In this document: piece after piece, positions 1 to 10,746 of the stretch
Numbering within the stretch: the first letter of the stretch is position 1
Layout of the letters: every line of letters begins with the position of its first letter
From: Gautieria morchelliformis
Lineage: Eukaryota; Basidiomycota; Agaricomycetes; Gomphales; Gomphaceae
Assembly: GCA_015179125.1 (NCBI GenBank)
Contig: WHVA01000211.1
Span: 62,001-126,000 of the forward strand
DNA: 64,000 bases
Direction of reading: 5' to 3'
Made by a program: the position numbers and the translations under genes
Notes under the pieces: generated by a model
The model's database searches: none
The model's input: the letters and a program-made list of their open reading frames with translations, nothing else
What the model was told of the DNA's origin: nothing

Positions 1-1807
1 TCCCGTACCCGAATGCCGCATTTGGATATTTTACATTAGGGTCGAGAAATCGCTCTGGGTTGAAATCATCAGTATTTGGGCCATATACAGCTTCGTCGTG
101 GAGTATCTGCCTATCGCAAAAAGTCAGAATTTAAGCTCAAACAGGACTGCTTGTCGGTCACCATGAATTGCCTAATATGATGGCACCTTTAGGTATGAAG
201 TACCCGTCATAGATGTCGTCTTGAGTAGTAGCGTGTGCAAACCCAAGGGGTTCCAATGGATGCCACCTTAAAACTTCCTTGCAGAGGGCATTGATATAAG
301 GCAAATTATTCCGGTCCTCGAATTCAGGAAGTCGGTTTGGCCCCATCACCGCGTCAAGTTCTGCCTGAGCTTTTTTTTGGACTTCGGGTGAGATCACCAT
401 GGCAAGTATGAATGTATGTAGCGTATGCACTATCTGCACAATGACATGATCAGTGTGTTGGAGTGTTCGAGAGGCTAGGAGAAGAGCAACCGCGTCTGAT
501 CCGCCTGCATACAGGGTCGATCCGACCCCACGGATAATAGCCTCTTCATCGGCACGTGCGGTTCCATTGGTGGTGAGATCCTCCAACAACGACGAAGTGA
601 ATGAAGGGTTTGCGGTGCCGGCATTCTTTCAACATCAAGTAAATACAGTCGACTTTAAGCTTGCTACAATGTGCACGCACGAGTGCCTTCTTGGTGGCTT
701 CAAACGGTATCACGTTCATCTTGATGATATCCTGTCGCCATAGCCTCGCAGTCTTGCGAAATCCTGCGCCTGGGAACCATTCGGGGACGTATTTCACTGT
801 TGACTAGTCAGTGAATCTCAATACGCCAGGATCAAGCCTGGAAAATGCACATATCGGTAGTACATCAACTAGAAAAGTTCCTGGGTTCGCTGCTGCGCCG
901 AAATGCGACATTGCCTTTTCCGCCGCTTCAATGTAGGGATCGTCTTTATCCAGAACATTGATCGCGTACACAAGCTGAAAATATGACAGTGTATTTGAAG
1001 AACCCATTGACACATCGGCAGAGGCTCACCTCCATGGTAATCGCGCCGGAAGAATGTCGTATGTGATTAACGAAGTCATCTGGAGACTCACACAACCGTC
1101 GAAGCATACGGCTGGACATCGTTCAGTATTGTATTTGGAAGTAAATGAATTTCTGACCGAATATGTTTGGCTTGGATGGGGTGATATTCGGCAGCTGCAG
1201 CAGGATGGAGTTTCTTGTGCATGAGGGCGCGATTCCGACGCCATTCTTGTCCATAGTGCATGAAAGCCGTAAACCAGGTAAATCCCATTCTAGAAGAGTG
1301 TAATCGCCACTTAAAACTACTTGCGGCTTGGAGATATATTACGCACAAGTCTTTCAACATGGGGAGTTCGGTTCGATCGGAATATATGGCGGATCGTTTC
1401 TCGAACAATTCATAAGCGATGTCTGCCGTATCGATAATCACGATGGATTGACCGAATATTTTGATGTGAACAAGCCCGCCTGGTACCGATGAGTACGCGA
1501 GTTGCAGTAAGACTCAGTGAGATTAATGACCATATTTCTTCGCCCACTCTGCATAAGTCTCCCACTCATGCTGAGTGGGCATGTCTGTAAGGTTCCCTAA
1601 GATCCAACGCCCTGGAGGGCCAGGAGGTAGACGTAGGCCTATGGTACAGGTCAAAAATGTTACCGAGTAGCAATTCCGACTTGTGAGAGGACTGAGATCC
1701 TCACCTTTGGGCAGGCGTTTCCTGTTCACGAGTCGAACTGCGAGGAGTAAGGTTAATGTCACTAGAATGGACACCAGGCTTGCTGCCGCTGTTATGCCAG
1801 TGAGCAT
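1..1807 (-). CDS. Cytochrome P450 monooxygenase, copy A (3' end outside window)
   Basis: Membrane-anchored haem monooxygenase, probably on the ER. Exons read on the minus strand: 1807-1705, 1638-1531, 1479-1347, 1289-1158, 1111-1030, 974-851, 796-681, 625-491, 433-162 and 110 to the window edge. All introns are GT-AG and the frame stays open. Visible parts are a hydrophobic N-terminal anchor, the proline-rich hinge LPPGPPGR, the ExxR helix (KEVLRW) and the PERF-type motif NPERF. The haem-cysteine loop lies beyond the window, after FGYG. The first nine exons have exactly the same lengths as those of the plus-strand copy at 10747-12911. Odd point: the I-helix reads GGSDA-I where the paralogue has AGSDT-T, so the usual oxygen-activating threonine is absent. 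The start is the Met shared by both copies. The substrate is unknown; it resembles basidiomycete P450s often annotated O-methylsterigmatocystin oxidoreductase-like. Confidence 0.9.
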
Positions 1808-2106
1808 TATGAGAGCCGGCAGACGATTGCGAAGTATTAGTATTCGAACGATAAATACTGTATATCAGGCAATCCTACCCTTATTATATAGCCGGAATAC
1901 ACACGATGCTGAGCACGTTAAAGTATTGTCACCATGCCAGGCTAGTGTTCAATGTCTTCATTAGCGAGAATGCGTGTCGAGATTTTTGGCACGAAGTCCA
2001 CGGTTCACGGAAGTCTCTGATCCTAGCTGGGAAGGCCCTTTTAAAGGGGCATCTACTGTAGAAGGAGTAAAAATATAATGCGCTATTCCCTATTGGCTGA
2101 CTTCCC

Positions 2107-2169
2107 GTAGACCCTCTCCAAACATTTCGTTCTTTTCCGAAAAGAACGAAAAGTTTGGAAAAGGTCTAC
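2107..2169. repeat. Imperfect hairpin, 63 bp
   Basis: The arms begin GTAGACC and end GGTCTAC and pair along most of their length (CGTTCTTTTC with GAAAAGAACG around a two-base turn), with small A/T mismatches. It lies 14 bp before the larger hairpin at 2183-2318, so the two form a tandem foldback unit. Confidence 0.8.
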
Positions 2170-2182
2170 GTATCTAGTAGTA

Positions 2183-2318
2183 GCGCCGGTGGCGCTGTGT
2201 AAATATGGCCGAACTACTGGCCGCAGTGGGCCGTTCCTGATGTGGAAAGGCATCTCCACATCAGGAACGGCCCACTGCGGCCAGTAGTTCGGCCACGTTT
2301 ACCCAGCGCCACCGGCGC
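2183..2318. repeat. Long hairpin with a perfect 41-bp core palindrome
   Basis: The core arms 2206-2246 and 2255-2295 are exact reverse complements around an 8-base loop (AAGGCATC). Outside the core the arms continue with few mismatches to GCGCCGGTGGCGCTG on the left and CAGCGCCACCGGCGC on the right. Perfect arms imply recent formation or active correction. No transposase is present. It could be a foldback or MITE-like element, or the product of a template switch. Confidence 0.9.
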
Positions 2319-2604
2319 GACCCGCAGACTGAATGGCGCAAATGTTCTCACGCCTCCGGGTCGAACCTTTTCGAGGAAAACGAACATGACACCGATGTAG
2401 ATTCCCAAAATGTTATTGTAAGAAAAATTTCTATGACATTTTTCTGGAATGGCCGATCAACATATAACGTACCTCACGCGGGCCGTTTCATTCCAGCCTG
2501 GCATGGCTCGAATCCCGTCTCCTGAGGCCATACTAAACAACCCAGACTGGACCAGGACGACGTTGAAACCGCCGAAGATACGAAAGCACGGGTTACGCGG
2601 CTTC

Positions 2605-3012
2605 AGCGCTCCTGATACTTCCCAATCGCACTATAGAACCGGCCTCATATTCTGCACTGCAAGCGCTATATGCGGGTGGTCAATTATAAAGTTCTGAAAC
2701 GCTCGCTCGGTACTCATATGCTGTGTTGAGCGGTACGCGAACATACATATCAGTGCCAGTCCACCAAGCAAAAGAAAGGAAGAATACAAACATTACCTCA
2801 TGGAAAATATAGCTTGTCAAGCGCAGCCGTTTAGAGCTTGCCTCCTTGCGCTCACTAACCTGCGCCTTCTGCGTCGCTCGGAATTGCACTTTAAGCTGTT
2901 CTCGAAGAGAGTAGAGAGAGACGCCGTTGAGAAGTTTCGCGTTTATAATGCATATAGAGGATGAACGCCTGCGGCGAAGATGGCAGTGGGGTTAGTCGAC
3001 AGAGCAGACAAC
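2605..3012 (-). pseudogene. Truncated duplicate of the hybrid histidine kinase (H-box region only)
   Basis: The minus strand repeats about 400 bp of the complete kinase (6803 to about 7210). It encodes the linker after the last membrane helix (VQFRATQKAQVSERKEAS in the intact gene; MQFRATQKAQ here) and the H-box (SYIFHEV, then RVPLNTA after an intron). An extra codon lies in the KRRLTS segment, and similarity ends after QNM, where the frame is soon lost. The transmembrane N-terminus, ATPase domain and receiver are missing. One end of the similarity is sharp, at 3012, where a phosphotransferase fragment begins. Confidence 0.85.
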
Positions 3013-3544
3013 CTGCCTTCCGAACTTCTTCCCAGATGCAGACGATGGACAGGAGCACCTCTTATTATGTCACAAGGACATATCGGGACAAAACATTATT
3101 GTTGACAATTCCTGCAGCCTCACCGCTCTTGTAGACTGGGCATGTGTCTCTGTCCAACCCCTCTGGAAAGCATGCCAATTCCCATCATTTTTGGTAGGAC
3201 GCTATCGTGAGACGATGCCCAACGTAGAGACTATTTTGAAAACACAGAGGAGTCTGGTGGTCGAGGCGTGAATGGGCTACAACGAGCATGTCGCAGTGCA
3301 TGAGCTCACCACTTTGCGTGGTGTGCTCCTCCAAGGTATATATGGGTCAAGTGCAGCCACAGTGGGTGCAAATATGGCGAGACCCTATGGCCGAAGCAGG
3401 GCAGACGTGGAGATTGCTATTCAGTATTGCGACAATGAATTCTGTCAAACAAGAATAAACAATTGGTTGGATGACCTGGAGAAAGGCGGTGAGTCTCGTA
3501 GTTTACGAAGTAGGTTAATGGATGGATTGGGACGCACAATGTAA
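3013..3544 (+). pseudogene. APH/choline-kinase-like phosphotransferase fragment
   Basis: The reading frame carries the APH-family catalytic loop LCHKDISGQNIIVDN (HxDxxxxN) followed by ALVDWACVSV, the DFG-like metal site, and then a C-terminal part with AIQYCDNEFC, as in fungal APH-domain proteins. The N-terminal lobe that would bind ATP is missing. One in-frame TGA lies between the catalytic part and the segment starting MGYNEHVAVHE, at about 3268-3271. I read it as a truncated, decayed gene copy brought next to the kinase fragment. Alternatively, a short intron could bypass the stop. Confidence 0.7.
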
Positions 3545-4142
3545 TGTAGTATTGCCCAAAAACATTTACCAATCGAATCTAGAGGGTACCGCTTCCGTGA
3601 CTAGGTATTTGTACGGTAGCACTAGACTGTGGAGTTTGCTTCCCACGCAAACTACCAACATTGTTGGAAAAGACAAAATATTTACCCAGCTCCGTTTCGG
3701 AGCAGACCTTCTGTCGCAGACCGACTGGTTGGTGAGCAACCGTATCTTTATTGCTTCACCCATTGTGAGATGGCCACCCACTTCTGCTGTGCGGGAAAGT
3801 CTAAGGCGTTCCCTGGGAGGAACTTCCTTGGAAGTGGTGGGAGGCGTAAACCTCAACAGCAACGTCAGGACAGCGACACCCCGGAGTCGCAGGAATAAAT
3901 GAACTCACCTCTGGAAATTGGCCAGCGAAGAAGAAATCGAAGTGCAATCAGACACACTGCCACAACTAGAAATCCAAGCGCGTAACGAGTAGTGAATCTG
4001 AGGACGAGCAGATACTGGTATGAGTTTCCAGCTCCTCTTTTTATCGAGATATTCACGTAGGGAAAGAAGACTGATGATACTTTGAGATTTTTCCCAGCAT
4101 GGCCAATTTGACCCGCTCGAACGGCTGGGATCCGACAATAAT
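3545..4142. other. Gene-poor stretch; possible remnant with one hydrophobic segment
   Basis: No gene is recognised. The minus strand between about 3865 and 4056 can encode one strongly hydrophobic segment (ALGFLVVAVCLIALRFLL) in a 63-residue frame with no recognisable flanks. It could be a leftover of a membrane protein or chance. Confidence 0.3.
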
Positions 4143-4199
4143 TCCCATGTAGAGGTGGGGTCTTCTTATGCCAGAAGAAGACCCCACCTCTACATGGGA
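4143..4199. repeat. Perfect 25-bp palindrome, 7-base loop
   Basis: Arms 4143-4167 and 4175-4199 are exact reverse complements (TCCCATGTAGAGG... with ...CCTCTACATGGGA) around the loop ATGCCAG. It lies about 415 bp upstream of the kinase start and could form a cruciform or an RNA hairpin. It is unrelated in sequence to the hairpin at 2183-2318. Confidence 0.9.
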
Positions 4200-4614
4200 G
4201 TGGTGCGAAAAGGAACTCGAGAATTGAAGGCCTTCATCCCCGGCGTACCGAACTGCGCTCGTCCGTGCCGCCCGGTGTTTTCCGATCGCTCAGCTTGGTC
4301 AGCGGCTGGCCTGCCGAGCCGCGCACATCTATTTCTGGATACCCCAGATTTGGCAACGACTTTAGCACTGATGCATCATGTTGTGTTGTCGATCGTGCAA
4401 GATTCGGATTCCATGTCGAGATGCCGACACACTCCATTCAGATGCACAACCGAAGTCGCGCCCCGGTTCCCCGGGTCAAATCGTCCATGTCCCGGGACAT
4501 CGCTGTCTCACGTCCCGCCAAGGCGCCATGTCCCGCGGTGACCAAGCCTGATGTCTCACGCAGCACAATTCTTTTTTCTACCCTACCATCACTCTAGGTC
4601 TTGAGTCATCTATC

Positions 4615-7600
4615 ATGCCGCCTCTGTTCAACTTCCTTCGTTTCCGACCGCACGACCATGAGCCTGAAGGCGATCCTAATGCTGGCCTCCCACCTCCAAC
4701 GCTCAGCACGTTGCCCAAGGCTCAAGGAAAGCCAAAGAGGAAATTTCACTCAAACAGTTCGCGCGGTAAAAGCTCCTCAGCGGGCGTGAAGGTGAACGAT
4801 AGTAAATGTCCACAGGCAGGACGCCAGCGTAACCAAGACGTCGAGGCCCAGCAGTCACAGCCACAGCCATCTTCAGGGACCGAAATGCGGACACCACTAC
4901 GCGTACATTGGGCGCGATTCAAGAAACGTATCACGGGCTCAGCGGTGTCTGATTCTCTTATGGATCCGGTTGACAGCGTGAGCGTCAGTGCGCCTAGTCT
5001 GCGGCAGCGGGGGCAAGAACCTGATCTGGCGACCCATATGGCGGAGGGTACTGACGCAGAGAAGCGGTGGCAGAATGTCCAGGAGAAGAGTAGTCAAAAT
5101 GGACGTGTGCGAGTGGACGAGGAGCCTGTGGACGAGATCGTGGTGGAGAATGTGTTATTGAATGATGAGCGCGCGGGGAGCAATACACATACGGCAAGCC
5201 ATTCGCCCAGCGAGACCGCTCACCAGAACTCGGGAACGACGGGAGCTCCTGGAACAACACGGAGTGGTGAGACTCAGCTATCAGCCTGTTAATCTACACG
5301 TTTCCTCATATCCTCCAGTATCAGAATCTGTGTCAACCTTTTCACGTTGGGATACCTTTGTTCTTCTAAGTATACTCCGCTGGCGCATTTTTCCTGCCAT
5401 CTATGGCTTCTTCCGCCAAGACTTCTGGGATGAGGCCTCTGAAAGGGGATATCGCAAGGAGATGTGGTATAACAATAAGGTTCGTTGGTACTCTCTACTG
5501 ATCGTGAATATATTCACCGGCATGCCGTTGCCCTATGATTTTGGTGGTCGCTGTATCGTCTATTCAGGCTCTTGCGTTTTATTCTGGACTTTTCTTTGTC
5601 TTCGACTGGATTCTCGCTTGTGCCATTGCCCCTCGCCCGTGGAGTGTGGCTGATATAGTGAGTTTCCCAACAGTTGATTTCCGTCCTCTTTCACCCCAGT
5701 CTCTCTCATTTCCCACTACTACCACAATGTTGCAGATATTTTATCCGACGGCGGGCCTCTTTTGCACAATTCCCATCCCGTTCTACGTCGCATATGACTG
5801 GCCACGCTCGCGCCCGATGCTATGGCAAGTTTATATCTCCTTCTGTACAGCAATATGGTGGGTGATCACTCATGACTATAACCAACATCATCACGTAACA
5901 TTTTGTTGCGGAAATGAGGAAGTCTCTACATTTATCCCACTCTCATCGTTTATCTTGTTGCATCTCACGTACTCATTCTTTTCTCTATCTTTCAGGGGTG
6001 TACGTGATCCATCTCATCCTCGCTAGTGCTAAGCCTCCTAAGCCTCCTACCCCTCCCCTCTAGCTCTACCAACTTTTGTGTACGCCACCACCTCCTATTC
6101 CACTCGCCCGACCACTGACTTACTGTCGTACTTTCTATCAGTCATGGTTAGCCTCCTGCATACAAATTATTAGCCAAACGTGCTGAGTTGCTGTTCTAAC
6201 GTGTAGTATCTATGCGGATTCTACTCAAGCTTGCGAGTACTCGATTGTCAGGGACGCGACTTTCTGGCGTTGTTTTAGTGCGTTATATTGTTATTCACTT
6301 TTGCATTCGGCGTTGCATTTTTAGGCTGTGTAATCCTGCCAAGTGCATGATGCAAGTTAATGCAATGTTTTCGTGGTTTTGCTATCTCCATTACCCCATG
6401 CTGCTTAGCTGACTTGTATATTAGTTATATGATCGCGTTGCAGGTCGTAGCGATGTTTGGGCTTCGGTTGGGTCGATTTATGGCCATGCTTGTAGGATGC
6501 TCGTTTATTGTTTTGTCGTGAGTGTCATCATTGTGCTTGCCTGGGTTGTGACTTTCGTGAAGTTCGATAAAGTCGCTAATGGATATGTCGTCTACAAGCT
6601 GTTATCTTGGTTGTCTCGTGTTTCTGATTAGCTTGCTTTGTATAGTGCTTTATCCATCGTGCCATATCGGAGTTCGTGGGTCAAGAGTGCGTCCACATTT
6701 CGCCTAATTGCCTTGCAATTTCGCGGGTTTCAGAAGTTTTTACGTACCATTCACAGACATTCTGAATTTTATGTCATTTGAGGTACTACATCTTACCACC
6801 ACGTTGTCTGCTCTGTCGACTAACCCCACTGCCATCTTCGCCGCAGGCGTTCATCCTCTATATGCATTATAAACGCGAAACTTCTCAACGGCGTCTCTAC
6901 TCTCTTCGAGAACAGCTTAAAGTGCAATTCCGAGCGACGCAGAAGGCGCAGGTTAGTGAGCGCAAGGAGGCAAGCTCTAAACGGCGGTTGACAAGCTATA
7001 TTTTCCATGAGGTAATGCTTGTATTCTTCCTTTCTTTTACTTGCCTGTGCGTGGTGTGACTGGCACTGATATGTATGTAGGTTCGCGTACCGCTCAACAC
7101 AGCATGTGAGTACCGAGCGAGCGTTTCAGAACTTTATAATCGACCACCCGCATATAGCGCTTGCAGTGCAGAATATGAGAGCGGGTAGTGCGATTGGGAA
7201 GGATCTGGAGCAGGATTTGGAATTTACAGCACTGGAAGGCAGCTTGAGTATGATGTCCAAAGGTGAAGCCCTATTTGTATCCTCATTGTGCCCACTGATT
7301 AATGATCGGGGAAGTTTTAAACGATGTCCTTGATTTGTATATACTAGCTACTTCGAAAGTAGCACCGGTACTGACAGGTCATGATATTAGCAACCGAATG
7401 GACTCGGGGCGGTTTGAAAGCGTGTCAACACCATATTCGTTCCATACTGTCATGAGGTGCGCAATGTAAAGCGGTGTACCGATTTGTCATTGATCCCCAT
7501 AACAGGTCAATGTTTGTCCCACTTCGTTTAGCAGCTGATGCACGAGGCCTGGAGCTTGTTACGAAACTGGATCCTAGAATTGACGAGGTAGGGCACACTC

Positions 7601-9539
7601 TATCCCATGTGTTTACATGTCCTGTCATGTGTGTACGCCAGGTTTCGAGGCATGCGGCATACCAAGCGCAGGGCTATGATGAAACGTGGATCCGTGAACG
7701 TATCAGTTGTGAGGATGACGAGACAGGTGGTCTGGTAGTCGGAGATGAGATGCGCCTTCGACAAATCCTGACAAATCTCGCCAGCAATGCATGTAAATTC
7801 ACACAGCCAGGAGGACGTTTGGAAGTATCAACTACTCTCGTCTACCCGCCATACCCAATGTCCCACGACCCTACGGCTACCTCATCCGTCACGGCCAACG
7901 CTTCAACAGCACACCAACCGTTAGCATTGTCGGTCTCGCGTTTAAGTGCCCACAACTCTATCCAGTCGGCAAATGACCATCGACATGGGCCGAAGGAGAA
8001 AACTGCGACTTTGGAGAAGATCGTGGTCCACATCGAGGTGACGGATACAGGGGTAGGGATCAGGCCGCAAGATTTAGTCGATCTACGGCTGTTTAGTCCT
8101 TACGTGCAAACAGAAATCGGGCGACATCAGGTAACTTGACGGGATTTCGTGACGGGCACAATGGGGCTAATACCATCTGAAGGGCGGCAAAGGGACAGGT
8201 TTGGGGCTTGCTTTGGTTCGCCATATTGTCATGGTTCGGATATGCCACAAAACGATGAGCACTTCTCTTACTTTTGATGTTTGATATCTTCAGTTGAGTG
8301 GTGGCCGCTTGGGTGTCAAGAGCAAGCTCGGTTGTGGAAGCACTTTTTGGGTTGAGCTTCGTATGTTTGCATGCTACTGTTTTCTCAGCCTGTTGGCCCA
8401 TTTTCCACTTCTAGCTCTTGGTGTCGGCAAGGGCGCTGTTAATTTTCCCTTGAAGCCTGTCGTCGACAACGAACATCCCTCCCTCTCCTCGACTTGCATC
8501 AGTGACATGGATCTCCCGCTGCGGACCCCTCGCTCCTCAGAGGGCACGCCATTTGTCGCCACATCTGGTCGGGAAGTTGCTGGGCGGACCAGCTTGCCAT
8601 CCACCCATCCCACTTCGCCACTCGAAGCCATCTCGGAACAGGGCGCGTCGGTACCTGTTTTGTCACATGCTGCGGACGCGAAGATACGATGCTTAGACGC
8701 GGGCCCTGATGCACCATCCCCGTCGGTTCCTGCGACATTAGAGACCCCTTCATTTCATAAAAGGTCTTCTGACACGGTTGGAAGCGATGCGGCTTCGCAG
8801 CCAGCATTACCTGCCTTCACTTCATTTTTTTCACCATCTACTCTGCCGACTCTGAATGATAAACCACCTGCCGCACCTGCTGCGGAAAATCTACACCCAC
8901 TACGCGTTCTAGTTGTAGACGATGATCCACTGACCAGAACGCTCATGAGCAGATTATTTGTACGACTAGGATGTCATGTATCGACTGCAGAAAATGGGTT
9001 GCTCGCGTTAGAGCAAATCATGGCTACTCCATCGCCCACATCGCTGTCAACGACGGCTGAGGACGGCGGTCTGACACTCGAAGCGGCTTGGGCAGAAGAG
9101 GACGCTCGATACTCCGTCGTGTTTTTGGTCCGTCAAAGTTGTCACAAAGCAATCTTTACACTGACGCTGCTTATATAGGACAACCAGATGGTAATGTTTC
9201 CATCACAAGTCTATGCGCTGGTTTTGTTACACTAATTACCTTTACCAGCCCGTCATGTCTGGACTAGGTACCACACGGCACTTGCGTGAAGCCGGTCGAC
9301 AAGACCTCGTTGTAGGAGTGACAGGTAACGCGCTGATATCAGATCAAAAGGAATACTTGGAGGCTGGCGCAGATCAGTACGTACTAACGCCAATATACGC
9401 TCGTTCCAGCTAAGCGTTACCTCGGATATACAGTGTCCTGACCAAGCCTGTAAAGGAGAGCAGCTTGAAAACGATGTTGGAAGCAGCACAGGAACGTCGG
9501 ATTAAGCGATTGGATGCCGCGATGAAGCTATCAGGATAG
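4615..9539 (+). CDS. Membrane hybrid sensor histidine kinase with receiver domain
   Basis: Two-component sensor kinase that autophosphorylates on histidine and passes phosphate to its own receiver. Exon 1 (4615-5266) encodes a low-complexity Ser/Gln-rich N-terminus. Later exons (5319-5479, 5568-5657, from 5736, about 6445-6520, about 6640-6700) encode several membrane segments such as ALAFYSGLFFVFDWILA and MFGLRLGRFMAM. The DHp helix has the H-box FHEV-RVPLN, then come the ATPase motifs N-box (LASNACKF), G1 (VTDTGVGI) and G2 (GKGTGLGLAL). A long acidic/Ser-rich linker precedes a C-terminal REC domain with LRVLVVDDDPLTR, the phospho-acceptor FLDNQMPVMSG and LTKPVKESS. It ends AAMKLSG-TAG. All catalytic motifs look intact. 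Exon borders between 5990 and 6860 are uncertain. The stimulus is unknown. A broken inverted copy lies at 2605-3012. Confidence 0.85.
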
Positions 9540-10746
9540 GATTGGATTGTGTCTTTTAAACTCCTGTTCTCATAATTTTCTCTGTTCCGCGGAAGGACTC
9601 CTGCGTGTAACCGGTGTCATTATCTTCTATTGTTAATATCCTCACTAAGGTCGGTTATCTCGCGGCTGCGGGTGGGGTAATCTCTGCTAGGTCTGGCTAA
9701 CTGGTAAGGGTGTTGGAATAAGTCAAGGTTTTGTCTTTCCAAGTTCGACAGATCACGGCGAATGTTACATCCGAGAAGCCATTTTAGTTGACCGAATTGA
9801 GATAGTCCTAGGGCCGGTACTTACAGGTACTTCATGCATTGACCGCCGTATGCAGTGGTCTCTACTAGTTGAGGTAGTCGTTCATGCCTAAACTACCAGC
9901 CACCACTACCCTTTATTGGAAAAAGGAGTGTTACTCTAGAGACGGTCACGACCCACACACTTGGAGGCTCGGCGCAAGCGTTGAAACGAAGGAATAAATG
10001 AAGATTACTGACCTTGAACCGGCCGGAACTAGCTTGAAAACAAACTTGAGCCTAAACCGTGACACCGTTGTTCAGAGAAGCGTTCGTACCTCAGTCGACT
10101 AGTACCGTACAGTTGCATTCACGCATACTTACGCAAGTCGTGGAAATTGAGGTAAGGCGTCTTATCTAGTTACGTCCTTGATGTATATCAACACGCTTAT
10201 CTATACCTCCTTTGATCTAGTAGATGGGTGGCACCCTTAAGCTGTACATGCATACCATGGTTCATTGGCACACGGGGTATGGGCACCGTGGCACGGGGTA
10301 TACCTATTCATTATTTCCAGATCACCCAGCCGCTAGCGCTGCACGCGCACAAAACTGACAGAAGGTGTCAACAAGCGTGGCCTCACGTGTCTTGTTACCC
10401 TTGACAGGTACCAACTTGGCCACGTACACCTCTCTATCTGTAATCCCTATGGCCTCTTCCGAACTGGGAGAATAACTGAATCTTACTAGCGACATTCCCA
10501 GATCAAGGGAACCCTGACTCCCGATGAACCGTGGACTTAAGATCCAAAAAACTCGACTCACGCGTTCTCGGTAACCATACTTCATGTGCCCAGAATTGCC
10601 TGTTCCGGCATCAGCTGTCCAGATATAATAAGGTTAAGATTTATGGAAGCCGAATGCAGAGTCTCGGAACCGTTGCAGATCTATATATACGGTGCCATAT
10701 AGTTTCGTTCGAATACTAACACCTAGGTATGCCACTAGCTCTCACA
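9540..10746. promoter_or_regulatory. Intergenic region and promoter of P450 copy B
   Basis: No gene is recognised in this 1.2 kb. An 87-residue minus-strand frame at 10322-10585 has no family features. Close to the P450 start there is a TATA-like ctatatatac (about 10681) and the block CGTTCGAATACTAAC that is shared with copy A's promoter. Around 10260-10310 a short imperfect repeat of CACGGGGTAT occurs. Confidence 0.5.

Larger units (their letters stand above)
1808..2604. promoter_or_regulatory. Upstream region of P450 copy A with two hairpins; no gene seen
   Basis: This stretch lies between the start of P450 copy A and the broken kinase piece. Just upstream of the P450 start the minus strand carries CGTTCGAATACTAA, which also occurs just upstream of the copy B start at about 10705-10718, so part of the promoter was duplicated too. 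A TATA-like ctatataata lies further upstream at about 1890. The rest holds the hairpins listed separately; I see no supported gene. Confidence 0.5.

Noticed and set aside
2495-2525. tRNA-like B box (GGCTCGAATCC)
   Set aside because: No matching A box or cloverleaf arms could be drawn around it.
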